Virus record (IMG/VR): IMGVR_UViG_3300047444_000436 | Location: 1-40,299 of that record | Strand: one strand, 5' to 3' | From: a virus | Length of the DNA: 40,299 bases | Shown here: piece by piece, positions 11,862 through 21,056 of the stretch | Layout of the letters: every line of letters begins with the position of its first letter | Numbering within the stretch: the stretch's first letter is position 1 | The notes under the pieces: generated by a model | Databases searched by the model: none | The model's input: only the letters and a program-made list of their open reading frames with translations | What the model was told of the DNA's origin: nothing | Program-made: the position numbers and the translations under genes

Positions 11862-14800
11862 TCATCGACGCGGCAGCGCCCATTCGTTGCCGAACGGTAT
11901 CGACGCCGCCGTGGGCCCGAACATCAGGCCGCGCGTATCAAACTCCGACGGCGCCACCGGATACAACTTCTTCGTCGCCTGACCGTATGGAATAAACTGC
12001 GAAATCCACCGCGCCACCGACGCCTTCGGAGACTTCCGCAGGTCGATGTTCTCGAGCCCCGTAGGCAATGGCAGCGCGTGTTCATACCCGGCCAGGAGCG
12101 CCATGAAGGCGTCCGTCGCATCCTTCGCGGGCGTCGACAACATCCGGCCCGCGCGGAATGCCGCCTCGGCGGGAATGGTCAACCCGCCCGTCATCAGCGG
12201 CGCCCATTCCGCGGCGTTGGCGTAGTCCGCGCCCGGCCCGTTCGGGCCCGTCATGGCGCCGAGCGCGCCCGCGCCGACAATCCCCGCGCCGCCGATGATC
12301 TGGCGCGCCCGCGCGACTTCTGGACTCGCGCCTGACCAGCCGCGGACGGACTTCAGCCCGCCGACGCCGGGCGTGTACTCGAGTGCGCGTTCCATGAGGT
12401 TGATCGGAATCTTCGCCACCGGCATCAGCCAGTTCCCCACGGGCGACCGCGCAAACGCCAAGAGCTTCTGCAACGATTGGTCGTTCGGCTCATTGGTGAA
12501 CGTGTTGCGATCGGCCTCGAGCGGCGAGAAGCCCGCGCGTTTGTACACGCCTTTGGCGCCTTCCGTGATCGCGCCGAGCGCGCGCGACGGCAGCGCCAAC
12601 GCGTTCGCCACCGGCCCGGTAAACGCCGTGCCGCGCGTCACGTTGCCGCGCTCGATGTGGGCGATGTTCGGATTGCGCCACGCCGACGCGGTATCCTCGA
12701 GCGTCCGGCGCGACAAGAGCGCATCCATCAGCGCCTTCGCCCGATCGCTGCGGCCGGAGAGGAGATCCGTCGCCGCTTGTGTCCCCATCTGGCCGACGTC
12801 GCCCATGATTTTCTTCGGCAGCGCCGCGCCCGACAGGATGTTGGCGTACCGTGCCGCGCGCAGGGGCTCGAGCGCGGCCGCCAAACTCCGCGTGTGAATC
12901 CCGTGCCCGGCCGCCAAACCCATGAGCGCGCCAAGCGCGCCGCCGCCGAGCGCGCCCGCCCGCGGATCGCTGTCGTCAATCATCGGGCCCACGACCGCGC
13001 CCGTCGCCGCTCCGGCCAGCGTCGACGCCAGCCGTGGATCAATGAAACCCGCCTCGCCGCCGCCGCTCCCACCGACGTCGCCCCACCAGTGATTACCGGG
13101 CTCGATGCCGTGCGCCGCCGCCAAGTCTGCGATCGTTTGGTCGACCTTCGACGGACCCGCCGCCCCGGCGCCTGGCGCCTCGAGCGAATCCCAGTGGGCC
13201 CGCATGGCTTTATTCACGTCCTCCATGAAGGACGGCAGATCGCCATTCCACCGATGCGCGAACCGCGGATCTTCCTGAAGCGCCTCGAGCATCCGATCGG
13301 CGGTGAGCCCGGCCTTCGCGTTGACGATGTTCGGAATGCCCTTGAACCCGCCGGACTGCGCCAGTCCGGACGGCATTTTCATCGTCTGACCCGCGCGCTT
13401 GCCGCGCTTGATGACCGTCTCGGCGCCGGGCATCTTGCCCTTGCGGAGTGATTCAAATAGGTTCCGCAGTTCGCCCGTGTAGCCCTTGTCGCGCAGGTCA
13501 AAGCCGCCGTTGTCAGAAATCGCCTTGAGCAATTCCTGGGGTGACGTGCCCGCGTCGTGCGCGGCCGCGCCCTGTTCGTCGTGGTACTGCCGGATGCTGT
13601 CGACCTTCTCGGCGTAGAGTGACGCCAAATCATCCGCCGAGCCCGAGTAGCCGTTCGCCCGCGCGTCCGCGAGAACCGACTGGAAGTGATCCTCAAACCC
13701 CTTCGGGATCGACTTCTTCCCCGAGCGCGACAACGCGTCGAGCGCCGCCAATGATGCGGGCTTGGGTGCGCGCGGCCCTTCGAGCGCGGCCAGTGACGCC
13801 GGAAGGGGCGCCGATCCCGGCGGCCCATCGCCCTTGCGGAACCAGACCGGATCGGTTTCCCCAGGCCAGCCGTCGCCCGCGGCCGCGGGCGCACTCGGCG
13901 CCGCCACGGGCTGTTCCGGCGCGACGTCCACGCCACGCTCGAGCGCCGGAGCCGCCGCCTCGGCCTCGCGCGCGGCCGCCATCGCGTCAAGCGCCTTCAG
14001 CGCGCCCCGTTCCTTGCTCCACAGGAACCGATTGTCGGTCAACTGCTTCGGCGTGTAGATCGGCTTCGCCCCTTCAACCCCCAAATCCGCCATTCGGACG
14101 AGCGGTTTGCCCACTTGGCGCGCGCGCCACACCGGCGACCCCAGAATCTCGTCCGCCTGGCCGCCCATGACCGCCCGCAACCGATCTTCCGCCGTCAACG
14201 GCGCCGTCCCGGGCATTTCGAACGGCGGCACGCCCGAATTGACGTCGAACGCGGGCGAGTTCCACTGATGCGGCAGCGTCCGCGGGCCCGAAGGCGTCCC
14301 CGGCGGCGCAGGAGCCTCTACGGGGAGTGCCGGAACGTCCGCACCCGCCGACGTGGACGGCAGGTCGATCGTGTCGGCCGCCGCCAGCGGGCCCGCCGGA
14401 GCCTCGCCTGGCGCCTCGATCGGAAATGGCGGTTGATCCGGACGCGCTGCCAGCAGTTCGTCGAGCGCCGTCATCCCCCCTGTCGGACGTACGCCGGGCG
14501 GCGCTTCCATTGGCGTGACGCCTGTGTCGGGCATCGGCCCGAACCCGCTTCGGCGGCCGCGAGACGGCGACGGCAGGAGTGGCGGCCGCGCGTCGGCCGG
14601 ATTGACCGGCGCGTCACGCATGGCCGCTTCGAAGTCGACATTGGCGTGCGGATCGGCAGTATCGAGCCCCGCCAAGAGCTTCGTCAGTTCGTCGTCGTGA
14701 ATCGGCGCCGACGTCGAGTAATCCGGTGCCAGCGGGTACGAGCTCGTACGGTCCGTCGCGTTCACGGCGGCCAGTGGCGCGTCGAGTTCGGGAAACGTGA

Positions 14801-15566
14801 GTTTCTTCGGCAGGTTGAGCGGATGGTTCTGCCAGTACGTCGACCCGACGTCCGGCGCCACCGGCGGCAACGTGGCATTCTCCGAGCCCAACACGCCCGC
14901 CAGCCCGCGCGACTTGGCGACCGGCCGTTCCGCGGCCATCGCCGCTTCAGCTTCCGCGGCCGCCGTGCGGCCCGCCCCGATCCGCGTGAGCGCGCGACCG
15001 CCCGCGCCCATGCCCGCGCCGACAATCGCGGGCAGCGTCAGGTCATTCAGCGCGGGCAGCTTGCCGTGCATGGCATCGTCGACGGTAAGGATGCCCGTAT
15101 TGAGCGCCGCTCCGCGCGCCGCGCTCGAAAGGTATTTCGCGCCCTTGAAGATCGGACCCATCGGCAGCGCGCCGACTCCGGCCGCCACCGCAATTGCCGC
15201 CGGATCCGCGCCCTCGCCACGGATCCATTGCGCCAAGCCTTCACCGGCGCCACCGATCGCGCCACCAGCTACCGTGCCCGGCCCAGGCACGTCCGACGCC
15301 AAGCCCGCCAACACGCCAGAGCCGACGCGCACGACGTCCGCGCCGATCTTCCGCGGATGCGTCAATTCGTCGACGAGCCAATCCCACCCGCGGCGCCCGG
15401 CCGACGGCGGCGGCACACTCGTATCGACTGTGGATGGCGCCGGTTTCAGGTACGGCACGTCAGCCCAGACGTCGGCCGACGTGGATTTAGGCGCAGACGT
15501 GGGCACCGGCGCCTGTCGCGGCGCCGGGAGAACGGTGTTCCAATCCCATCCCTGCGGATCCGCCAC
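11862..15566 (-). CDS. very large Ala/Gly/Pro-rich protein, probable internal virion (DNA-ejection) protein
   Basis: A 1234-residue protein starting at GTG 15566 with GAGG just upstream. It alternates disordered Pro/Ala stretches with Gly/Ala zippers (TVAGGAIGGAGEGLAQW, about 100-116; AIVGAGMGAGGRAL; GALGGGALGALMGLAAGHG, about 870-890) that could insert in or cross membranes. A folded section (about 620-780: FEDHFQSVLADARANGYSG, ADRMLEALQEDPRFAHRW) resembles segments I recall from giant phage DNA-transfer proteins. Size, composition and position after the tail genes fit an internal core/ejection protein of a podovirus. No lytic or transglycosylase motif was identified. Confidence 0.65.
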   Translation of the reverse strand: MADPQGWDWNTVLPAPRQAPVPTSAPKSTSADVWADVPYLKPAPSTVDTSVPPPSAGRRGWDWLVDELTHPRKIGADVVRVGSGVLAGLASDVPGPGTVAGGAIGGAGEGLAQWIRGEGADPAAIAVAAGVGALPMGPIFKGAKYLSSAARGAALNTGILTVDDAMHGKLPALNDLTLPAIVGAGMGAGGRALTRIGAGRTAAAEAEAAMAAERPVAKSRGLAGVLGSENATLPPVAPDVGSTYWQNHPLNLPKKLTFPELDAPLAAVNATDRTSSYPLAPDYSTSAPIHDDELTKLLAGLDTADPHANVDFEAAMRDAPVNPADARPPLLPSPSRGRRSGFGPMPDTGVTPMEAPPGVRPTGGMTALDELLAARPDQPPFPIEAPGEAPAGPLAAADTIDLPSTSAGADVPALPVEAPAPPGTPSGPRTLPHQWNSPAFDVNSGVPPFEMPGTAPLTAEDRLRAVMGGQADEILGSPVWRARQVGKPLVRMADLGVEGAKPIYTPKQLTDNRFLWSKERGALKALDAMAAAREAEAAAPALERGVDVAPEQPVAAPSAPAAAGDGWPGETDPVWFRKGDGPPGSAPLPASLAALEGPRAPKPASLAALDALSRSGKKSIPKGFEDHFQSVLADARANGYSGSADDLASLYAEKVDSIRQYHDEQGAAAHDAGTSPQELLKAISDNGGFDLRDKGYTGELRNLFESLRKGKMPGAETVIKRGKRAGQTMKMPSGLAQSGGFKGIPNIVNAKAGLTADRMLEALQEDPRFAHRWNGDLPSFMEDVNKAMRAHWDSLEAPGAGAAGPSKVDQTIADLAAAHGIEPGNHWWGDVGGSGGGEAGFIDPRLASTLAGAATGAVVGPMIDDSDPRAGALGGGALGALMGLAAGHGIHTRSLAAALEPLRAARYANILSGAALPKKIMGDVGQMGTQAATDLLSGRSDRAKALMDALLSRRTLEDTASAWRNPNIAHIERGNVTRGTAFTGPVANALALPSRALGAITEGAKGVYKRAGFSPLEADRNTFTNEPNDQSLQKLLAFARSPVGNWLMPVAKIPINLMERALEYTPGVGGLKSVRGWSGASPEVARARQIIGGAGIVGAGALGAMTGPNGPGADYANAAEWAPLMTGGLTIPAEAAFRAGRMLSTPAKDATDAFMALLAGYEHALPLPTGLENIDLRKSPKASVARWISQFIPYGQATKKLYPVAPSEFDTRGLMFGPTAASIPFGNEWALPRR

Positions 15567-15577
15567 GCCTCAACCCT

Positions 15578-16411
15578 TTACTTGAACAAATCAGGACGAT
15601 GCTGCCGGAGACTCGCCAGCGCGGACGCGCGATCGGGAAACGCTTTGCTCGACAACGCGGCCGACAGCGCACTTTCAATCACCGCGCGATGATCTTCGTC
15701 GACCGGCGTGTAGTCACCACCGGCGCCTCCGGCGAACTGCGCGCGGTACCCGGCGACTTCCGCGTCCGACAACGGAATGCGCTTGCCGGGATTCCTCGGA
15801 TCGGCGTGCCCGGCCTGGATCATTTCCTCGAGCAACTTGGTTCCGAGTTCCGCGTCCGACTTGTGCCGCGCGTCCGCGTTCGCCAACGCGCCCGTCAACT
15901 TGTTGTCAGACGCGTACCGCAATGCCTCATCGCGCAAGGCTTGTGTCGCGGCCTGTTCGTCCGCGCGCGTCTGCGCGGGATTCTCGTATTGATGCAGGAT
16001 CCGCTCGAGCGCGTCGGACTGCGTGGCGCGACGGAGCGCCGTCGAGTTCGGGCCCATTGCCGCGCCCGCCATCGCTTCGACGTGGTTGCCCGCCACGGTG
16101 TCGCTCAACGCGGCATCCGACAGACGCTCCCGATCCTGGTAGTCCTGATCGCCCGCGAGACGGCGGGCATCATCGCCGCGCATCCGATCGATCGTGGCAT
16201 TCGCCCGCGCCTGATCCTCGAACTGCGCCCGCTTCATCGCCATATGTTCCGGGTCGTACATGTACGCCGGATCGGTCCCGCCACTCTCATCCAACAGCCC
16301 GGTCCCGTTCAACGTCGGATCCAGTGCGGCCAGTGCCGCGGCGGCCGCCGCCGGATTGGTATTCGGGCGACCACCACCCGAAAGCGCGACGAGAGACTGA
16401 GGCAAGGGCAT
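15578..16411 (-). CDS. Ala-rich helical protein, probable virion-internal protein
   Basis: A 277-residue, strongly helical, Ala/Asp/Arg-rich protein (QFEDQARANATIDRMRG, EQAATQALRDEALRYASDN). It has no catalytic or membrane motif. The position between the low-complexity genes and the 1234-residue protein, and the composition, suggest a structural partner of the ejection apparatus (inference). The ATG at 16411 has no strong ribosome site and lies five bases after the upstream stop, so translation may be coupled; an ATG at 16438 is an alternative. Confidence 0.55.
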   Translation of the reverse strand: MPLPQSLVALSGGGRPNTNPAAAAAALAALDPTLNGTGLLDESGGTDPAYMYDPEHMAMKRAQFEDQARANATIDRMRGDDARRLAGDQDYQDRERLSDAALSDTVAGNHVEAMAGAAMGPNSTALRRATQSDALERILHQYENPAQTRADEQAATQALRDEALRYASDNKLTGALANADARHKSDAELGTKLLEEMIQAGHADPRNPGKRIPLSDAEVAGYRAQFAGGAGGDYTPVDEDHRAVIESALSAALSSKAFPDRASALASLRQHRPDLFK

Positions 16412-16415
16412 GACG

Positions 16416-16880
16416 TTACACCATCGGCGCGGAGCCAAGCCCGCGCAAGGCCATCATCGACGGACGGCGCGTGCCGCCTTGTGGCGGAGCCGCCGCGGCC
16501 GCGCCGTTCGGACTCGCCATCGGCTGCAACGGCTGGAACCCAGACGGGCCCGTGATATTCGGGTACACCGGCGGCGGCGGACCCCCTGGGCCCAAGTCGA
16601 GCGCGGGCGAATGAATCGGCGTGAGCGGACCAATCCCACTCGGTCCCTGTGGCACCGGCGGCGCGTGCGGCGAGAGCGTCATCCCGCCGTCATCGGCATC
16701 CATGTCCCCGCCAATGGGCCCACCCCGCGGGAAGGGCATCCCGCCACCCGTGAACGGCGCGGGCCCACCGGCCCCGAAGCCGGGTTCGGCGCTGCCCGGT
16801 ACCGGCCGACGCGGTGAGGACGTGACGACGGGCATGTTCGTCACCGATGGTCGCGGTCGAGCCCGCTGAAATCCTGGCAT
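16416..16880 (-). CDS. Pro/Gly-rich low-complexity protein
   Basis: A 154-residue protein made almost wholly of Pro, Gly, Ser and Ala with few hydrophobic residues, so probably disordered. AGGGGGA is well placed before ATG 16880. It belongs to the run of disordered late genes between tail fibre and ejection protein and may act as a flexible virion component or assembly linker. No family recognised; its protein-coding nature rests on the start site and gene packing. Confidence 0.5.
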   Translation of the reverse strand: MPGFQRARPRPSVTNMPVVTSSPRRPVPGSAEPGFGAGGPAPFTGGGMPFPRGGPIGGDMDADDGGMTLSPHAPPVPQGPSGIGPLTPIHSPALDLGPGGPPPPVYPNITGPSGFQPLQPMASPNGAAAAAPPQGGTRRPSMMALRGLGSAPMV

Positions 16881-16889
16881 ACGTCCCCC

Positions 16890-17225
16890 TCAATACAAAT
16901 TGTGCAGCGCGTTCAGCGACGGTCGATCTGTCGGCAATCCGCGGCCGCCGCCAACCACGAATCGGCGGCCCTCCGCATTGGCGATGGCCTCATTCTTCGC
17001 CAGATCGCCAAAGAATTCTTCCCACGAACTATTACCGATAGCCGACGCCTGACCCTGCGCGTCATCCCGCAGATGCTCGAAGCCCACCGACGCCGGAATC
17101 CCCGACGTCGGATCTTCCAGATCCGAGAAGTCCTGCGCGGCCAAGAGCGCCCGGCGCGGCGCGAGAAAGTCCTGACCGGCGCCTTCCCCCATCCGCAGCG
17201 CCGCGAGACTTGTGGGCATCGGCAT
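16890..17225 (-). CDS. hypothetical late protein
   Basis: A 111-residue soluble protein (FLAPRRALLAAQDFSDLEDPTSG, SWEEFFGDLAKNEAIANAEGRRF). It starts in a TGATG overlap with the upstream gene. A central acidic helical part and a C-terminal Gly/Arg segment are seen. No family recognised; probably a minor virion or assembly protein by position. Confidence 0.5.
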   Translation of the reverse strand: MPMPTSLAALRMGEGAGQDFLAPRRALLAAQDFSDLEDPTSGIPASVGFEHLRDDAQGQASAIGNSSWEEFFGDLAKNEAIANAEGRRFVVGGGRGLPTDRPSLNALHNLY

Positions 17226-17713
17226 CAGTAAATCCTTCCCCGCTGTTGCATCAGCGCCGAGAGCGCGCGACTCGACGCGGGAATGTGCCGTTGGCCCAGA
17301 TTCGCGTCCACCGGCGTTTGCGGCTCGAGCCCGTAGCCTTCGCTGCCCGCCCCACCCCCGCGTACGCTCGAGAGTGCCCGCATGGATGGCGCGGCCGCAA
17401 ACGTCGGCGCTTCCACCGGCACGCCCGCCGTCTCACCCGGCGCCGGGCCACCGCCCCCACCGCCCCCGCCACTATCCACGGCAACCGGCGGCGGCGGAGT
17501 CGGCGCGGGCGGCGGCGTCGCCGCTTGGGCGGCCTTCGCGGCAATCTCGTCTTGCGCCGCCTTAATGTACTGCTGCGCCTGGCCGACGTTATTCTTCCCG
17601 ACGTGCTGCGTCAGGTTAATCCATGATTCCTGACTCAGTTGCTTTTGCAGCGCGTCAAACCCGCCGACCGAGTTCGCGTAGTCGATAACCGCCTGGCGGC
17701 CCTTCCCGGCCAT
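17225..17713 (-). CDS. hypothetical late protein with Gly/Pro low-complexity centre
   Basis: A 162-residue protein with a helical N-terminus (QAVIDYANSVGGFDALQKQLS, NNVGQAQQYIKAAQDEIAAKAAQA), a Pro stretch, an eight-Gly run (about 82-90) and a disordered C-terminus with Arg-Ala. Its start abuts the stop of the upstream gene and its end overlaps the next start. Likely a minor virion component, by context only. Confidence 0.5.
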   Translation of the reverse strand: MAGKGRQAVIDYANSVGGFDALQKQLSQESWINLTQHVGKNNVGQAQQYIKAAQDEIAAKAAQAATPPPAPTPPPPVAVDSGGGGGGGGPAPGETAGVPVEAPTFAAAPSMRALSSVRGGGAGSEGYGLEPQTPVDANLGQRHIPASSRALSALMQQRGRIY

Positions 17714-18622
17714 CTAGTACGCCTGACCGTAGAACGCCAAGAGCGAGGAGAGCCGCTGATTCGCCGCTTGCGTCTGCGCGATCTTCCATGACCCGGCCAG
17801 TTGCGCGTTGGTTTCCGCCGCGCGCGCGTCGGCCTGGAACTGTTCATCTTCCAATTGCGCCTTACGGGCGGCGTGTTGCTGGACGAGACTGCGATCGGTC
17901 GTCGCCCCTTCCCCGAGTGCCGTGGACACGAGCCCCTTCAGCGCCGCGGAGTGAATGCCGGATCCACTGATGCCCCGTTCGGCCATCGCCGCGTCGGCGT
18001 CACGCACCCCGGCCTGAAGATTCTGGCCGATGTTTTCCTTCGCGCCGGTTTCCGCCGCCATGTCCGCCGCCGTCAGATGGTTCGGATCCCACGCGGCCGA
18101 ATCGATCAACCCGCGCAGCGACGGCGCGCTCACCGTCGGCGGCCCGCCCGTGTCGGCGCCGGGCCCGGACCCGCCGAACATCGACAACAGAAATGGCTCG
18201 AGCTTCGCCATCGACGCGAGTTTCGCTTGCTGCATCTGTGATTGCAGCGCCAGTGATTGCCCGAATTGCGTGTTGGACGTGTCCGCGCTCAATTGGCCGC
18301 TGTTCTGCGCCGTCCACGCCGCAAGCTCCTGACTGTAGTTCGGATTGAGCGTGCGACCGTCCGGCATGTAGACGGACGGGAGCGGAATCGACTGGCTTTT
18401 CGGCGTCGAAAAACTTGTGGCGCCGAGCGCGGCCATCGACGGCGACACCGGCGTCGAGGGCGGCGCGGCCGAGTAGGGCGCGACCCCCTGATAGCCCGTC
18501 GGCGGCGTGGTCCCAGGCGCCGGAGTCTTGGGCTTGGGAGTGCCCATGTACGGCAGCATGGACAGGTACGACGAGGACGACGCCCCGCCGTAGTCTCCGC
18601 CGTAATAGTCCTGATAGCCCAC
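17714..18622 (-). CDS. probable internal virion protein
   Basis: A 302-residue protein with a Tyr/Gly/Ser N-terminus (DYYGGDYGGASSSSYLSML), a Pro/Thr section, then a long helical part with GVRDADAAMAERGISGSGIHSAALKG (about 205-230) and a C-terminal coiled coil (RKAQLEDEQFQADARAAETNAQL). The 'AERGISGSG..A' element recurs, from memory, in podovirus internal virion proteins. AGGGGGAC precedes ATG 18622. It is the first gene after the tail fibre and heads the low-complexity group, which fits the ejection module. Confidence 0.6.
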   Translation of the reverse strand: MGYQDYYGGDYGGASSSSYLSMLPYMGTPKPKTPAPGTTPPTGYQGVAPYSAAPPSTPVSPSMAALGATSFSTPKSQSIPLPSVYMPDGRTLNPNYSQELAAWTAQNSGQLSADTSNTQFGQSLALQSQMQQAKLASMAKLEPFLLSMFGGSGPGADTGGPPTVSAPSLRGLIDSAAWDPNHLTAADMAAETGAKENIGQNLQAGVRDADAAMAERGISGSGIHSAALKGLVSTALGEGATTDRSLVQQHAARKAQLEDEQFQADARAAETNAQLAGSWKIAQTQAANQRLSSLLAFYGQAY

Positions 18623-18680
18623 GTGTCCCCCTACTGGAAATCATCGAACACAATACGCGCCCACGGCCACCTTCGCAAGA

Positions 18681-21056
18681 TTAGGAGCCGACCGCGCCGC
18701 CAATCGCCCGCCAGCCGATCGCCTTCGTGACCGCGCCGGAAATCTGATCGATCGCCAACGTCAGGAAGCACGCCGCGCCCGACGCGGGCAGATTCGTTCC
18801 CGTGACCGCCTGTTCCGTGCCGTCATTCACACTGAAGTACGCCGTCGGCGTGCCGCCTTGCCGCACGAAGCGAATCCGGACGACATACGCCGTGTTTGAG
18901 GCGATAGACCCCAACGTCGAGGTCGTGCTGCGGCCTGTCGTGCCCGCCGAACTACGGCACACCCCTTCCCACACCGCGTTCCCATCCGAGCAGTACTGGA
19001 TCGCCATCAGGTTCGTCGTGCCCGTGTTGGTGGGCGCCATGTTCACGTCACTCGCGCCGCTCGTCGTCCACCCGAACCAAATGCGCGTGACCGTGACGGC
19101 CGTGGGATCCGTGAACAGGTAGGCCCAGATGTCAATGTCGTCTGCGAGTAAGCCCTGATTGTTCGTGGTCAGTGACTCGAGTTTCGCCACCGTCGCCGCG
19201 CCGGTCGTCGTGCCGACGCCAAACACTTTGCCGTTCACCGTCGTTTTCGACGCGGTGCCGGACTGCGTGAACGAGTTGACGCCCGCATTGCCGGTGATGC
19301 CACCGTAGCCAGTCGCACCGCCGAACGCTTGTGAGGCCGTCGCAATCGCGGGAATCATCAGGAACGGGAGCGGCCCGGCCACGTTCGAGGGCTCAGGCAC
19401 GGGATACCAGCCATAGGCCGTCGATCCGCCGCCGACCTTTCGGTACACATAGCCCGTCACGGTATCGAAGTAGAAATTCCCAATCGCCGCCGACACGACG
19501 CCTTGCGGATGGCCGGAACCAGAGATCGGCAGGAGCCCAGTCACCCACGCCGGATTCGCCGCGGCGCCTTGCGTCTTGAGAAACTGTCCCGACGTGCCCG
19601 CGGGCAAGCGCGCCCACGCACTCGCGTCCCGGTAGAGCAGATCCCCCTGCGCCGGAGAGCCGATGAAGTCCAATGTCTCCGACAGCGTGCATTCTTCGAC
19701 GGAGCCACCGCCGCCGCTTTTACGGCCGATGATGCGCGCCGTGTTCACCGTGTCCTGAATTTCCGCGTACAGCACCTTCGACGCCGACAGCACGCCCGAC
19801 GTCACATGCGCGATCCCGGTGCCGGTTGCGCGCTTGATGACCTTGCCCGTCGTGCCCGAGAACAACACGACTTCGCTGTCGACGCTCGAGCTTGGCCCGG
19901 CGACGTCACCCGTGCCGGACGACGGCGTGACCCACGACGGATCCGCCGCGGGCCCGTTCGTCTGCAAGAGATTCCCAGACGTGCCCGCGCCGAGCCGTGC
20001 CCATCCCGACGCCCCGCGGTAGAGAATGTCACCTTGCGCCGCGGAGCCGATGAAATCGAGAATCTGCGACAGCGTGTTTTCTTCCACACTCCCGGCGCCC
20101 GCGGTGCGACGGGCCAGAATCCGAGACGTGGCCGACACGTCCTGTAGTTCGGCGTACGTGACCTGCGCGACAGAAAAGACGCCCGCTGTCGCGTGCACGA
20201 CGCCGGTACCCGTCGCCCGTTTGATGATGCCGCCGCTCGTGCCGTTGAACAGCACTATTTCCGAGTCGACCGACACGCCAGGCCCGGTCACGGCCCCGCC
20301 AGAGGGCGGCGCCCACGACGGATCCGCGCCCGCGCCACCCGTCGCCAACACGTACGTTGCGGTGCCCGCGGGCAACCGTGACCAGCCGGACGCGCCACGA
20401 AAGAGAATGTCGCCCTGCGCGGCGCTCCCGACAAAATCCAGAATCTCGGTCAGTGTGCATTCTTCCGCCGGGCCCGCACCGCTGGACTTGCGACCAAGGA
20501 TGCGAGACGTGGCCGTGAAGTTTTGCAGGTTCACCCACGCGAGGAGCCCCGTGACCGCGGCCGACTGCGACAGGTCGATCGCGCCGAAGCCAACCGCCGT
20601 GCCCGAGCGCCGCAACACCTGAAAGTCTGACGCCGCGACGATCGACGCCAGATCGGCCGTCGCATTCCCCGTGACCCCCTGCACCGACAGCGCCGTGCCC
20701 TGCGCGAGTTTCGAGAAGGGCAGCCGATTCGTGACGTCGCTCGTCGACAAGTCGACCTGCGTTTGATTGCCGTCACCACGGAGAAAGTGCGTGTGGACGC
20801 CATCGAGCGCCAAACTCGTGATGGGCAACAGGCCCGTGACGTCGGCCGAGCCGAGATTGACTTCGGACTGTGTGCCGTCGCCGCGGAGAAAGTGATGGGT
20901 GTTCCCGTCAAGCGAGACGTCCCCGAGATTGCCGCTCCCCTTCGGTTGCAGTTGTTTCGTGACGTTGTAAATGCGGAGTAGGTTATCTTCGATCGACTGC
21001 GCGACCTGTGGCGTCCACTCCGCGCGCGAAATAGGATACGGCAGCGAGAACGGCAT
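18681..21056 (-). CDS. tail fibre protein with tandem repeats
   Basis: A 791-residue fibre. A short N-terminal attachment-like region (1-45) is followed by two copies of a 35-residue FLRGDG unit (50-119), then three copies of a roughly 128-residue unit (184-310, 311-439, 440-506 partial), each with S/A-R-I-L/I-G/A-R-K/R, LDF-I/V-GS-A/P-AQGD and GTGxxH elements. The C-terminal 200 residues (AFGGATGYGGITGNAG, AYVVRIRFVRQGGTPTAYFSVNDG) look like a compact beta domain for receptor binding. It is trimeric in comparable phages (family knowledge). It starts in a TGATG overlap with the LamG protein gene. Confidence 0.8.
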   Translation of the reverse strand: MPFSLPYPISRAEWTPQVAQSIEDNLLRIYNVTKQLQPKGSGNLGDVSLDGNTHHFLRGDGTQSEVNLGSADVTGLLPITSLALDGVHTHFLRGDGNQTQVDLSTSDVTNRLPFSKLAQGTALSVQGVTGNATADLASIVAASDFQVLRRSGTAVGFGAIDLSQSAAVTGLLAWVNLQNFTATSRILGRKSSGAGPAEECTLTEILDFVGSAAQGDILFRGASGWSRLPAGTATYVLATGGAGADPSWAPPSGGAVTGPGVSVDSEIVLFNGTSGGIIKRATGTGVVHATAGVFSVAQVTYAELQDVSATSRILARRTAGAGSVEENTLSQILDFIGSAAQGDILYRGASGWARLGAGTSGNLLQTNGPAADPSWVTPSSGTGDVAGPSSSVDSEVVLFSGTTGKVIKRATGTGIAHVTSGVLSASKVLYAEIQDTVNTARIIGRKSGGGGSVEECTLSETLDFIGSPAQGDLLYRDASAWARLPAGTSGQFLKTQGAAANPAWVTGLLPISGSGHPQGVVSAAIGNFYFDTVTGYVYRKVGGGSTAYGWYPVPEPSNVAGPLPFLMIPAIATASQAFGGATGYGGITGNAGVNSFTQSGTASKTTVNGKVFGVGTTTGAATVAKLESLTTNNQGLLADDIDIWAYLFTDPTAVTVTRIWFGWTTSGASDVNMAPTNTGTTNLMAIQYCSDGNAVWEGVCRSSAGTTGRSTTSTLGSIASNTAYVVRIRFVRQGGTPTAYFSVNDGTEQAVTGTNLPASGAACFLTLAIDQISGAVTKAIGWRAIGGAVGS
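19539..20507 (-). repeat. tandem repeat region of the tail fibre (about 128-residue unit, 2.5 copies)
   Basis: Unit 1 spans 20507-20127, unit 2 20126-19740 and unit 3 (partial) 19739-19539. Shared elements are the ARK/GRKS start, GSVEE/GPAEE, LDFIGSAAQGDILYRGASGWARL, VDSEVVLF-SGT, and IKRATGTG. The copies are diverged but clearly related, so they probably arose by duplication. They could change fibre length by recombination. Confidence 0.75.
20700..20909 (-). repeat. pair of 35-residue FLRGDG repeats in the tail fibre
   Basis: Residues 50-84 and 85-119 of the fibre share FLRGDG, the SADVTGLLP/TSDVTNRLP block and a hydrophobic SLALD/SKLAQ end. The unit is short and lies N-terminal to the large repeats, as shaft-type repeats do in tail fibres. 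Confidence 0.65.

Noticed and set aside
14115-15692. 525-residue Arg-rich open frame antisense to the 1234-residue protein
   Set aside because: Almost half Arg in places and without motifs; a consequence of the Ala/Pro-rich opposite strand.
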